A DNA stretch of 37,838 nucleotides from contig NZ_VZII01000065.1 in assembly GCF_009391885.1 (NCBI RefSeq), positions 1-37,838 on the forward strand, in the 5' to 3' direction. How positions within the stretch are numbered: position 1 is the stretch's first letter; each line of letters begins with the position of its first letter. Below the pieces are notes generated by a model. That model saw only the letters and a program-made list of their open reading frames with translations, was not told the DNA's origin and did no database searches. Shown in pieces: positions 17,811 through 35,194 of the stretch. Source of the stretch: Pseudomonas sp. MN1F (GTDB lineage Bacteria; Pseudomonadota; Gammaproteobacteria; Pseudomonadales; Pseudomonadaceae). Position numbers and translations under genes: made by a program.

Positions 17811-20800
17811 TCAAACCTCGAACAGTGCCTCCTGGCGTATGGCGCCGATACCCTGCAGTTGCCCGGCCACCGCCTCGATCAGTTGCGCATCCTGCAGCAG
17901 GTCGAAATGGCCACGGTCGCTGCTCAGGTGCCGCAGTGCCGTACCGTAGTGACTATCAAGGCTCGACTGCGCCGACACTTCGCGCCCTGCCGCCCACCAG
18001 CAGGTCGGCTTCACCTGAGTGCCTGGCAGCCCCTTCATCGCCATCGCCACCCTGTCCAGCTGCAACGTGGTACGCACGAAGGCCACCCGTTCGGCAATGG
18101 CGAGGTTGGCCAGCATCGGCGTCGACAGGTTGCCCAGTACAGCCGCCATTGGCTCAGCGAACAGCAGTTGCTCATCCATTTCAGGCCCCTGCCAACCACT
18201 GCAAAGCGCCCGACTGGCGCCCTCATCAGCGCCCAGCGCCAGCAGCAGGCTCAGCAAGCGCTCATCCCATTGCGGCTGTTGATCGGCCTGCGGCAAGTAA
18301 CTGTCCAGCAACCCGACGAAGGCCACCACCTGCCCCTGCGCCTCCAGCTCGCGCGCCACCTGCAACGCCAAGGCGCCACCCAGCGACCAACCGAGCAGGC
18401 AGTACGGCCCCTTTGGCTGTACGGCGCGGATGTAATCGCAGTAGTCGACCGCCATGGACTCGACATCCGCGTCGACCCAGGCGGCATTGAACAGCATCCG
18501 ACACTGGATGCCGTGCACCGCCCACTGCGGCTGCAGCCGCCTGGCCAGCGGCAGGTAATCGAACACCGAGCCATGCACGCCGTGCAGGCAGAACAGCGGC
18601 GTGGCGCCTGGCGCCGGGGTATTGAGCAGGAGCATCGGGGTCTGGCTGGCAGTGCTTTGCAGGCGCCCGAGCAACTCGCCGATACGCGGGGTGGTCATCA
18701 GATCGCGCAGGGTCATGGTGAAGCCGTCCGGCGCCGCCACTCGCACCCGACGTACCAGTTCCATGGCCAGCAGCGAGTTGCCGCCCAGTTCGAAGAAGCT
18801 GTCATCCAGCCCGACCTCTTCCACCTCCAGCAACTCGCCCCAGAGCTTCGCCAGGCTCACCTCCAACGGGGTGACCGGCGCCCGATAATGCTCGGAGCGG
18901 TCCAGCGCGGGGGCTGGCAAGGCATGGCGGTCGAGCTTGCCGTTGGGGTTCAGTGGCATGGCCGGCAACACCAGCAGGTGCGCAGGCACCATGTACTCCG
19001 GCAGGGCCTGGCGAAGCCGAGCGAGCACCTGGCCGCGCAACGCGGCATCCCACTGCAACCCCGGCGCCAGCACCAGGTAGGCCACCAGGCGTGAACCTCG
19101 CCCTTCGCCCGCCACGGCGACCACCGCTTCGCGCACTTGCTCCATGCCCATCAGGCACGATTCCACCTCGCCCAGTTCGATGCGGAAACCGCGCACCTTG
19201 ACCTGGTGATCAACCCGGCCAAGGTACTCGACCACGCCATCATGGCGCAGGCGCACCAGGTCGCCGGTTCGATAAAGGCGGCCGCCCGGCGGGCCGAACG
19301 GGTCGGCGACGAAACGCTCGGCAGTCAGGCCTGGGCGCTGGTGATAACCACGCGCCAGCCCTTCACCGCCGATATACAGCTCGCCCGGCACGCCTGCGGG
19401 CAAGGGTTGCAGGTCGCTGCCCAGCACATAGGCTGAACGCGCACCGACCGGCGTGCCCACCGGCATGTACTGCGCATCGAATCCGCTGCCCAGGTGGACC
19501 GCCCACAGCAACGGCGTGATCACCGTCTCGGTCGGGCCATAGCCATTGATGATGCGCGGTGTGCGCAGTACCTGCTGGATCTGCTCGAAGGTGGCGCGGC
19601 TAGTGCCTTCGCCGCCCACGGTGTAGGAGCGGATGGGCAGGTCTGCCCCCGCCTCGCCCAGGTGCTCGGCCAACTGCTGCAGGTAGCTTGGGGTGAAGCA
19701 GGTGATGGTGATGCCATGCTCGGAAATCTCGCGTGCGCTGCGCTCGACATCCCAGGCATCGTTGTCGCGCAGCATCAGCATCGAACCGGAAACCAGCGGC
19801 ACCAGCCAGCGCTCGTGGGCGCCGTCAAAGTTGATCGAGGCGAACTGCAGCTCGCGGTCCTCTGGGGTCATGCCGTAGCGTTCGGCAATGGCCAGGCAGT
19901 GCATCGCCAGCGGGCCATGGGTGACCGCCACGCCCTTCGGCCGGCCAGTGGAGCCGGAGGTGTAGATCAGATAGGCCAGGTTGCCCGCCGCCACCGGGTA
20001 ATCGGCATCGTGCGCCGGGTAGCCTTGCAGCTCGGCGCCATCCGCGCTGACCGGCAACACCTCGACGCTAGCCGGCAGCGGCAGTTCGGCCAGCAGATGC
20101 GGCTGGGCCAGCACCAGGGCCACGCCGCTGTCCTCGATCATGTAGCGCAACCGCTCACGCGGGTGGGTCGGGTCCAGCGGCACATAGGCACCGCCAGCCT
20201 TGAGCACGGCCAGCAACGCGACCAGCATTTCGACCGAGCGTTCCAGCGCGATCCCCACGCGTAGCTCAGGGCCTACGCCCGCCTCGTGCAGGCGCGCAGC
20301 CAGCCGGTTGGCCCACTGGTTGAGTTGCTGGTAATCAAGCTGCTTGCCCGCCACGACCAGGGCCGGGGCAGTCGGGCGCAACTGCGCCTGTTGCTGGATC
20401 AGGCCATGCACGGTGCGCATCTCGGCCGGCTGGCCGAGGCCGGGGTTCAATTCCACCAGCTCCCAATGGCGCTCGTCTTCGCTGAGCATGCACAACTCGG
20501 CAATCGGTTGGTCAGGCTCGGTACTCATGCGCCGCAAGAGGTTCTGCCAGTGCGCGAACATCTTCTCGGCGGTAGCCGTATCGAACAGGTCAGTGGCGTA
20601 AGTCAGGCTGGCACTGAGCTGGCCGCCATGCTCCTGGGTGTCCAGCGCCAGGTCGAACTTGGCCCGCGAGATCGGTGCCGGCAGCAGGCTCAGCGACAGG
20701 CCGGCAAGCGCCGTGGCGCCCAGGCCATCGCCCAGCACCTGGTGGTTGAACATGACCTGGAACAGCGGGTTGTGGCTGAGGTCGCGGTGCGCCACCAGGC

Positions 20801-21930
20801 TATCGACCAGCGCTTCGAACGGCAGGTCCTGGTTGGCCTGGGCGGCGAGCAGGGTGGTGCGTGTGTGCTGCAGCAACTGCACGGTGCTCAGGCCATCTTC
20901 AAGCAGGCCGCGCAACACCAGGGTGTTGACGAAGAAGCCGGTCAGTGGCTCCACCTCCGGCCGGTTGCGCCCCGCCGACGGCATGCCCACGCACACATCG
21001 CTCTGGCCGCTGTAGCGACGCAGCAGCAGCTGGAACGACGCCAGCAGCACCATCGACAACGTGCAGCCGTGCGCCTGTGCCAGGGCAACCAGGCGTAGGC
21101 GCAACGGCGCGTCCAGCGTGCCGGTCACGGCCTGGCCACGATGGCTGGGTACCGCTGGGCGTGGCCGGTCGGTGGGCAGTTCCAGTACCGCAGGGGCATT
21201 GCTCAGATGCTCGGTCCAATAGGCCAACTGACGCGGCCCCTCGCCCGCTTCGAGCAGTTGGCGCTGCCAGGCGGCGAAGTCGGCGTACTGGATGGCCAAC
21301 GCCGGGAGCTCGGCCTCGCGGCCTTCGCAGGCTGCCTGATAGAGCTGGATCAGTTCGGCGATCATGACCTGCATCGACCAGCCATCGGAGACGATGTGGT
21401 GCTGGGTCATGACCAACACCCGGTCCGCCGCGCCGATTTCCAGCAGCAGCACCCGCAGCAGCGGGCCACGCTGCAGGTCGAAAGGCCGCACCACTTCACG
21501 GCTCACCGCCTCGGCAATGGCCTGGTCGTCGGCCCCCGGCAAGGCCACGCGTTCGATCGCCACCGGGCCTGCAGCGTGGATGCGCTGCCGGGGCTCCCCT
21601 TCACTTGCCTCGAAGGTGGTGCGCAGCGGCGGGTGCCGCGCCACCAGCGCATCGAAGCTGCTCTGCAGGGCAGCAATGTCCAGCGTGCCTTCAAGGCGCA
21701 GCGCTGCCGGCATGTTGTAGGCGGCACTCTGCGGGTCCAGCTGCCAGAGGAACCACTGGCGCTGCTGGGCATGGGAAAGGCGCGGCACGTCGCCTTCAGC
21801 CAGCGCCACGATGGGCAGCCGGCCCGGGTCGATGCCTTTCTCCAGCAGGCGCTTGAACAGGGCCACGCGCTTGTCGTGAGCCAGCCCGCTGATCCGCTGG
21901 ACCAGCTCATTGCCCTGTTGGGTCCCTTGC

Positions 21931-21938
<8 letters not shown>
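17811..21938 (-). CDS. NRPS 3: terminal module C-A-T-TE, releases the peptide
   Basis: Cytoplasmic non-ribosomal peptide synthetase of 1,375 residues that adds the last residue and releases the chain. The LCL-type condensation domain has HHIVSDG at 180-186. The adenylation domain carries YTSGSTGRPKG, 'FDGAHERWL' and NGYGPTET. My manual alignment to the GrsA Phe pocket gives D-G-E-C-T-G-G-I-T-K. The DGE start is shared with Lys-type pockets. Because terminal modules of pyoverdine synthetases often load hydroxy-ornithine, X may be OH-Orn, at low confidence. The carrier domain has LGGNS (Ser1055). The type I thioesterase shows GWSLGG (Ser1185), likely Asp1212 and His1344. The ATG at 21938 overlaps the preceding gene by 8 bp (GATGTTTAA). 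The open frame extends further upstream, but that part is the shadow of NRPS 2. Confidence 0.93.
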
Positions 21939-29697
<7,759 letters not shown>

Positions 29698-29699
29698 GC

Positions 29700-32600
29700 T
29701 CAAACCTCCTCCAGTGAATTCATGAACGCTTCCATGTCGGCCCAGTCCTCGTCGGCGGTGCCGCCCAGAGCCGCCAGCTCCTCGGCCAGGGCAGCCAGGT
29801 GCGGGCGCTCGAACAGGCTGCCCATGGGCAACGCGACGCCCAGTTCGGACTTGATCCGGGCAATGACCTGGGCCGCCAGCAGCGAATGCCCGCCCAGGTC
29901 GAAGAAACTGTCGTCAAGGCCGACGCGGGGCACCTGCAGCACTTCCATCCAGATCGCCGCCAGGCGTTGCTCTTGCTCGCTGGCCGGCGCGCGGAAGCTG
30001 GCCTGCAACTGGCTCGGGTCGGGCTCGGGCAAGGCCTTGCGGTCAAGCTTGCCGCTGGGGGTCAGGGGCAGGCGGCCCAGCAGCACCAGGTGCGAAGGCA
30101 CCATGTAGTCCGGCAACGTCGCACGCAGGCCTTCGCGGATCGCCTGGCGCTGCGCCTCGGCACTGGCGCCCTCAGCTTCGGTGACCACGTAGGCCACCAG
30201 CTGCCGACCACCCGTCATGTCCAGGGCCAGCACTGCCGCCTCACGCACGCCAGGGCATTGCTGCAGGCGCATCTCGATTTCGCCAAGCTCGATACGGAAA
30301 CCACGCACCTTCACCTGGTGGTCGAGGCGGCCGATGTACTCGATGGCGCCATTGGCGTCGAAGCGGGCGCGGTCACCGGTGCGGTACAGGCGCTCGCCGG
30401 GAGCTTCGGGGTCGGGCAGGAAGCGTTCGGCGCTAAGTGCAGGCTGGCCGTGATAACCACGCGCCAGGCCGGGGCCACCGATGTAGAGCTCGCCAATGGC
30501 ACCGGCGGGTACGGCCTGCATCTCACCGTCGAGGATGCACAGGCGTCGGCCCGCCAGGCCCTGGCCGATGGGGATGCCGCGCCAGGACACATCCTGCGAT
30601 GCCAGCGCCGTGCAGTCGTGGATGCTGGACACCACCGTGGCCTCGGTCGGGCCATAGGTGTTGAGCAGGCGCACGCCGGCCAGGCCGGCGCGGCGCCACA
30701 GGTCGAGGCCGTCCACTGCCATGGCTTCGCCGCCGACATGCACCTGGCGCAGTGCGGCAAAGGCCTGTGGCGTGTCGCGAGCGTAGTCCTGCACCAGCAT
30801 GTGCCAGTAGGCGGCTGGCAGGTCGGCGACCGTGATGCCGTGCTGCTCCAGCGCCTGCTGGAAGCTGGCACTGTCCCACAGCCGACTGTCGCGCAGCACC
30901 ACACGGGCACCGACGCACAGCGGTGGGTAGAACTGCTCGACGAAACCGTCGAAGCTGCAGGTGGCGAACTGCAGCACGCGATCATCCGCAGTCAGGCGCG
31001 AATAGGCGGTCGCCAGTTCGCAGAACTCGGCCAGCGCGCCATGGCTGATGGCGACCCCTTTGGGGCGGCCGGTGGAGCCGGAGGTGTAGATCACGTAGGC
31101 CAGGTTGCCGGGCTGCAGTGATACCTGCGGCGCATGCTCAGGTTGCTCGCCTTGCGCCTGGTCCAGGCACACGACCTCGATACCCTCGGGCTCAGGCAGA
31201 TGACCAAGCAGGTTCGACTGGGTCAGCAGCAGGCGCAGGCCGCTGTCGGCAAACACCTGGGCGATGCGTTCGCTGGGCGCTTGCGGGTCCAGCGGCACGT
31301 AGGCGCCGCCGGCCTTGAGCACTGCCAGCAGGGCAACCCCCATGTCCAGCGAGCGCTCCAGCGCCACACCGACCAGCACCTCGGGGCCGACACCCGACTG
31401 CACCAGGCGCTGGGCCAGGCGATTGCTGCGACGCTCCAGCTCGGCGTAGCTCAGGCTGGCGCCCTGCCCTTCACCAGCCAGCACCAGCGCGACCGCCTCT
31501 GGCGTGCGTGCGGCCTGGGCCTGGAAGCGCTGGTGGGCCAGTGCCGATGCCTGGGGCGCGGGTGCACGCAGTGCCCAATCCTGCAACTGGCGGGATTCTG
31601 CCGCATCGAGCAATGGCAGCTCACCGATTCGACGTTGCGGGTCGGCGACCACGCTGCGCAGCAGGTTGCGCCAGTGGCCGGCCATGCGCTCGACGGTGGC
31701 GGCGTCGAACAGCTCGGTGGCGTAGGTGAAGGCGGCCAACAAACGCTCGCCTTCCTCGCGGGTTTCCAGCATCAGGTCACTGGCAGCGGCATGGCTGCGG
31801 GCGCCGGCCACACTCTGTTCGGCGTCCAGATGCGCCAGCTGCAGGCCGCACCCCAAGCGCATGCCCTGGATGTCGGTGACCAGCGGCTGGTGGTTGTACA
31901 TGACCTGGAACAGCGCGTTGTGGCTCTGGCTGCGGTTGGGCTGCAGCGCCTCCAGCAGCGCATCGAACGGCAGTTCCTGGTGGGCCTGGGCGCCGAGGGC
32001 GGTCTGGCGCAGCGCTGCCAGTAGCTGCTCGAAGGTCTGGCGCCCATCCAGCTGGCTGCGTAGCACCTGGGTATTGACGAAGAAGCCGATCAGCCCCTCG
32101 ACCTCAGCGCGATTGCGGTTGGCAATCAGGCCACCGACGCGGATGTCCGCCTGCCCGCTGTAGCGGTACAACAGGGTCTTGAAAGCTGCCAGCAGCACCA
32201 CGAACAAGGTCGTGCCCTGGCGCTGGGCCAGCGCCTTGAGGCCGCTGCGCAGCTCGGCGTCAATGGTGAACTCCAGACGCGCACCGGCATGGCTCGGCTG
32301 CGCCGGGCGCGGGCGGTCGGTGGGCAATTCCAGTGGCTCATGCGCCTCGCCCAATTGAGCTCGCCAGTAGTCGAGCTGGCGGGCCTGCTCGCCGGCTTCC
32401 ATCCAGCTGCGCTGCCACAGGGCGTAGTCGCGGTAGTGCACGGTCAGCGCCGGCAATTGCGCCTGGCTTCCCGCGCTGCGGGCATCCAGGCAGCGCATGA
32501 ACTCTTCGATGAGGATGTTCATCGACCAGCCGTCGGCAATGATGTGATGCATGGTCAGCAGCAGCACATGGTCATCCGCCGCCAGTTGCAGCAGCGTCAC

Positions 32601-33095
32601 CCGCAGCAGCGGGCCCTGCTGCAGGTCGAACGGCTGGCCGGCTTCGCGGGCAACTGCTTCGCGGGTGCGCTGCAGGCGCTGATCTGCATCCAGGGCGGAC
32701 AGGTCGACATGGCGAACCTGCACCTGCGCACCATCACCGACACGCTGCAACGCCTGACCGTCGACTTCCGCGAAGGTGGTACGCAGGCACTCGTGGCGCT
32801 GCACCAGATCGGCAAAGGCCTGGTCCAGCGCCTGGTGGTTCAGGCTGCCGAGCAGGCGCACCGCCCCTGGCAGGTTGTAGGCAGCGCTGCCCGGCTCCAA
32901 CTGCCAGAGGAACCACATGCGCTGCTGGGCATAGGAGAGCTGGTCACGGCCTGCGATGGCGCTGCAGTCGGGAATGGGGTAACTGCTGAAGTCGACTTGC
33001 TCGTCGCGCAGGGCGGCGAAGAAGACACGGCGTTTTTCCAGCGGCAGTTCAATGAAGCGGCGCGCCAGCTTCAGGGATTGATCGAGGGTGCTCAT
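29700..33095 (-). CDS. NRPS 1: module C-A(Lys)-T
   Basis: Cytoplasmic synthetase of 1,131 residues. The N-terminal 'ARRFIELPLEKRRVFF' segment resembles pyoverdine side-chain synthetases. The C domain (about 50-480) opens with 'LSYAQQRMWFLWQLEPGSAAYN' class motifs and has HHIIADG at 183-189. It looks like an ordinary LCL domain, not a lipo-initiating starter, so it expects an upstream L-configured donor. The A domain has YTSGSTGRPKG, 'SFDGFVEQFY' and NTYGPTEA. The pocket I read is D-G-E-D-H-G-T-V-V-K, matching the Lys code of pyoverdine enzymes. The T domain has LGGHS (Ser1071). There is no epimerase, so Lys stays L. I chose ATG 33095 by homologous N-termini; the frame is open back to 33185. 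An iron-starvation box lies 54 bp upstream of the start. The C-terminus is acidic. Confidence 0.93.
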   Translation of the reverse strand: MSTLDQSLKLARRFIELPLEKRRVFFAALRDEQVDFSSYPIPDCSAIAGRDQLSYAQQRMWFLWQLEPGSAAYNLPGAVRLLGSLNHQALDQAFADLVQRHECLRTTFAEVDGQALQRVGDGAQVQVRHVDLSALDADQRLQRTREAVAREAGQPFDLQQGPLLRVTLLQLAADDHVLLLTMHHIIADGWSMNILIEEFMRCLDARSAGSQAQLPALTVHYRDYALWQRSWMEAGEQARQLDYWRAQLGEAHEPLELPTDRPRPAQPSHAGARLEFTIDAELRSGLKALAQRQGTTLFVVLLAAFKTLLYRYSGQADIRVGGLIANRNRAEVEGLIGFFVNTQVLRSQLDGRQTFEQLLAALRQTALGAQAHQELPFDALLEALQPNRSQSHNALFQVMYNHQPLVTDIQGMRLGCGLQLAHLDAEQSVAGARSHAAASDLMLETREEGERLLAAFTYATELFDAATVERMAGHWRNLLRSVVADPQRRIGELPLLDAAESRQLQDWALRAPAPQASALAHQRFQAQAARTPEAVALVLAGEGQGASLSYAELERRSNRLAQRLVQSGVGPEVLVGVALERSLDMGVALLAVLKAGGAYVPLDPQAPSERIAQVFADSGLRLLLTQSNLLGHLPEPEGIEVVCLDQAQGEQPEHAPQVSLQPGNLAYVIYTSGSTGRPKGVAISHGALAEFCELATAYSRLTADDRVLQFATCSFDGFVEQFYPPLCVGARVVLRDSRLWDSASFQQALEQHGITVADLPAAYWHMLVQDYARDTPQAFAALRQVHVGGEAMAVDGLDLWRRAGLAGVRLLNTYGPTEATVVSSIHDCTALASQDVSWRGIPIGQGLAGRRLCILDGEMQAVPAGAIGELYIGGPGLARGYHGQPALSAERFLPDPEAPGERLYRTGDRARFDANGAIEYIGRLDHQVKVRGFRIELGEIEMRLQQCPGVREAAVLALDMTGGRQLVAYVVTEAEGASAEAQRQAIREGLRATLPDYMVPSHLVLLGRLPLTPSGKLDRKALPEPDPSQLQASFRAPASEQEQRLAAIWMEVLQVPRVGLDDSFFDLGGHSLLAAQVIARIKSELGVALPMGSLFERPHLAALAEELAALGGTADEDWADMEAFMNSLEEV

Positions 33096-33148
33096 AGGTC
33101 GTCCGAACCGGTGATGGGAGCCGCCCTGGGCTCCGCGATACCTGTTGA

Positions 33149-33174
33149 ACGAATGGTTCCGGCTTGCATTTAGG
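33149..33174 (-). promoter_or_regulatory. PvdS/PfrI-type iron-starvation box upstream of NRPS 1
   Basis: The minus strand reads CCTAAAT (TAAAT at 33172-33168), 16 bases, then CGT (33151-33149). This matches TAAAT-N16-CGT, recognised by the ECF sigma factors PvdS and PfrI that drive pyoverdine genes under iron starvation. It sits in the 121-bp gap between the hydroxylase stop and the NRPS 1 ATG, at the expected distance for a promoter. Confidence 0.72.
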
Positions 33175-33216
33175 CGCTGTTGCAAAACCGTTGCCCGGCT
33201 TTTGCGAGAGCGCGAC

Positions 33217-34194
33217 TCAGCCCGCGCCGTGCCCCTCGGCCATGGCCACGATGACCTTGCGCTTGCCGGTGAAGGTGCTGCGGGCGTGGGCGGCGAGCAT
33301 GTTGTCGAGCATCAGCACATCGCCTTCCTGCCAGGGGAAGGCGATGGTGCATTCATCCAGCACACCGCGCACTTCGTCGAGGATCGAGCCTTCGATAGGT
33401 GAACCGTCGCCGTAATAGACGTTGCGTGGCAGGTCTTCCTCGTCGACGATTTCCAGCAGGCTCTCGCGCACCTCCGGCGGCAGGTTGGACACATGGAACA
33501 GGTGCGCCTGGTTGAACCACACATCCTCGCCAGTGTGCGGGTGGCGGGCCACGGCCTGGCAGGTCTGGCGGGTGCGCAGCTCGCCGTCGTCCTTCCACTC
33601 GCAGGTGATCGCATGGCGTTGGCAGTAGGCTTGCACCACTGCCGGGTCGTCACTGTTGAACACCTGCTCCCAAGGCACATCCAGGCCATTGCCGAAATTG
33701 CGCACATACATCAGCCCATGGCGGTTGAAACGTTGATGAATGCGCGGGTCGATCCGGCGGAACACTTCGCGGCTGTCGGCGATTGGCGTTTCTCCGCCGC
33801 TCTCGGCGGCGATCATGCTGTAGAACCAGATCTTCATCGGCCATTCACGGGTGTAGGCCTGTTCGTTGTGCAGCGGGATTTTCTGGTGCGGCGGGTACTC
33901 GGTGGAGGTGTACACGCCTTGGGTGACGTTGCTGCGCGGGGTAGAGCCGAACTCGTAGTTCAGCAGCGGGTGACCGAAGCCACCGGCGAAGCTGCGGAAG
34001 GCCTCGGCACCCCCGACGTCGAAACCGCGAAAAAGGATGCCACCGGCCTTGAACAAGTGGTGGTCCACCAACGCGCGGATCGGCTCCAGGGCCTCGTTGA
34101 GGTCCAGGCCAGCGTGGGGTGCCTCGACCAGCAAAGGCAGGCTGCGCTGGCCAGGCAGCAGAGGCCGGGCCAGCAGTTGCAGTATGGCGCTCAT
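33217..34194 (-). CDS. SyrP-like Fe(II)/2-oxoglutarate dioxygenase (probable Asp beta-hydroxylase)
   Basis: Cytoplasmic TauD/clavaminate-synthase-like hydroxylase of 325 residues. SyrP of syringomycin synthesis and its relatives hydroxylate Asp on an NRPS carrier domain. The iron-binding facial triad is visible as H109-N-E111 (HxE rather than HxD, usual for this subgroup) with H303 in 'NMLAAHARS'; R312 is the likely 2-oxoglutarate ligand. The ATG at 34194 has AGGGG six bases upstream. The frame is open back into the tRNA gene, but those residues look non-coding. It lies 121 bp before NRPS 1 and shares the iron-starvation control. NRPS 2 carries an Asp-loading module, so hydroxylation of Asp to beta-OH-Asp, a siderophore ligand, is the best inference. 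Hydroxylation of Lys is the main alternative. Confidence 0.9.
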   Translation of the reverse strand: MSAILQLLARPLLPGQRSLPLLVEAPHAGLDLNEALEPIRALVDHHLFKAGGILFRGFDVGGAEAFRSFAGGFGHPLLNYEFGSTPRSNVTQGVYTSTEYPPHQKIPLHNEQAYTREWPMKIWFYSMIAAESGGETPIADSREVFRRIDPRIHQRFNRHGLMYVRNFGNGLDVPWEQVFNSDDPAVVQAYCQRHAITCEWKDDGELRTRQTCQAVARHPHTGEDVWFNQAHLFHVSNLPPEVRESLLEIVDEEDLPRNVYYGDGSPIEGSILDEVRGVLDECTIAFPWQEGDVLMLDNMLAAHARSTFTGKRKVIVAMAEGHGAG

Positions 34195-34292
34195 GACCTG
34201 CCCCTTACGGCAGCTGGCCGCAGCGGGTTGAGCAGCAATTGATTGGCAACAGGCAGCGCCTGGCTGGCCTTGAAGCAGGTAGCGGCAAGCAT
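34191..34292 (-). CDS. Possible 33-residue leader ORF coupled to the hydroxylase
   Basis: A short frame begins with ATG at 34292, with GAGGG seven bases upstream, and stops at TGA 34193-34191, overlapping the hydroxylase ATG as ATGA. The peptide starts MLAATCFKAS and ends AAVRGRS; it has no recognisable domain. Its start lies 76 bp after the iron-starvation box, so it would be the first frame on the mRNA. The good ribosome site and the ATGA junction suggest translational coupling, but a frame this short can arise by chance in GC-rich DNA. Confidence 0.3.
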   Translation of the reverse strand: MLAATCFKASQALPVANQLLLNPLRPAAVRGRS

Positions 34293-34367
34293 CCTTCGAC
34301 CCTCGATAAAATGACAGCAAGCTCCGGATCGGGCGCGCGCAGCGCACGTCGGCCTTGTGCAAAGGAA

Positions 34368-34393
34368 ACGAGGGGCAGAGGGAAGGATTTAGC
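34368..34393 (-). promoter_or_regulatory. PvdS/PfrI-type iron-starvation box upstream of the hydroxylase
   Basis: The minus strand reads GCTAAATCC (TAAAT at 34391-34387), then CGT at 34370-34368 with exactly 16 bases between. This fits TAAAT-N16-CGT and also the P. putida form (G/C)CTAAATCCC. It begins 6 bp after the CCA of tRNA-Arg(CCT). Transcription from here would give a leader of about 160 nt before the hydroxylase, or about 65 nt before the small ORF. Confidence 0.75.
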
Positions 34394-34398
34394 GTGGA

Positions 34399-34473
34399 TG
34401 GCGTCCCCGGCAGGAATCGAACCTGCACCAGAGTCTTAGGAGGACCCCGTTCTATCCATTAAACTACAGGGAC
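34399..34473 (-). tRNA. tRNA-Arg (anticodon CCT)
   Basis: A 75-nt cloverleaf including an encoded CCA. The 7-bp acceptor pairs GTCCCTG with CGGGGAC (one G-T). The anticodon stem GGGTC/GACTC encloses loop CTCCTAA, giving anticodon CCT for AGG codons. The T-arm is GCAGG-TTCGATT-CCTGC. No terminator T-run follows. The 3' end points at the hydroxylase-NRPS cluster, the usual geometry for integration at a tRNA gene. Confidence 0.95.
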
Positions 34474-34600
34474 TGAAACCCGCCAGCCATTGTGCTGACT
34501 GAATGCAGCAACAGCGGGACGGCGAGCATGTTAACCAGCGCGCCACCGTTTGTCATGCCTGAATCGGGCTTTTTGCACGTAGGGGTTTTCTGAGAGCCGC

Positions 34601-35194
34601 TCAGGCAATCAACTTTTCCTCACGCAACAGATCGAGCAAAGCCGCAACCGCCGTGGCCAACTCACCCGAATTGTCGAGGTAGTGCAGCGACGGCGCCGCG
34701 TCCAGCTGCAGCCGAGCATTGCGCGCCAGGCGCTGGTCGACTTGCGCCGGGGTTTCCCGCCCGCGGGCGAGCAAGCGTTCACGCAGCACCTGCGGTTGCA
34801 CTTGCAGGCACACCGCCAAAAGATCAGGGTAGCGCGCCTGCGCCTCAGGCAGGTAAGCCCGAGAACCATTGACCAGCACCGAGCGCCCTTGCAGCAGCCA
34901 CTGATTTACCTGAGCCGGAATACCGTACTCCAGCCCATTAGCCTGCCAGTGCATGGCGAATGCGCCCTCCTCGCGCAGCTGCGCGAAGCGTTCCGCGCTC
35001 ACGCCATGGGCTGCTTCACCCTTGGCCTCGGCGGAGCGCGTGATGACGCGACGGGCAATTTCCACCCCGGCAGCAGACAATTGCGCGCGAGAAGCCTCGA
35101 TCAGGGAATCTTTTCCCGAACCGGAGGGTCCTATCAAGAATATCAGGCGGCCTGAGGCTCCATCTCGGGCGCTTGCGTCATGTTGCATAGCCAC
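34601..35194 (-). CDS. phnN: Ribose 1,5-bisphosphate phosphokinase PhnN
   Basis: P-loop kinase of the guanylate-kinase fold, 197 residues, making PRPP from ribose 1,5-bisphosphate; in phosphonate breakdown it acts in the C-P lyase route. The Walker A motif GPSGSGKD is at 22-29, preceded by 'GRLIFLI', and the length fits the family. The start is uncertain: GTG at 35194 gives MAMQHD, ATG at 35188 gives MQHD, and neither has a strong ribosome site. No other phn genes are near, so it may serve PRPP supply in general rather than phosphonate use. It stands alone between tRNA-Arg(CCT) and amrZ, from which it diverges. Confidence 0.85.
   Translation of the reverse strand: MAMQHDASARDGASGRLIFLIGPSGSGKDSLIEASRAQLSAAGVEIARRVITRSAEAKGEAAHGVSAERFAQLREEGAFAMHWQANGLEYGIPAQVNQWLLQGRSVLVNGSRAYLPEAQARYPDLLAVCLQVQPQVLRERLLARGRETPAQVDQRLARNARLQLDAAPSLHYLDNSGELATAVAALLDLLREEKLIA

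Noticed and set aside
34195..34428. Upstream extension of the hydroxylase into the tRNA gene
   Set aside because: Would translate across tRNA-Arg(CCT) and the iron box. ATG 34194 has a proper ribosome site and family-like N-terminus.
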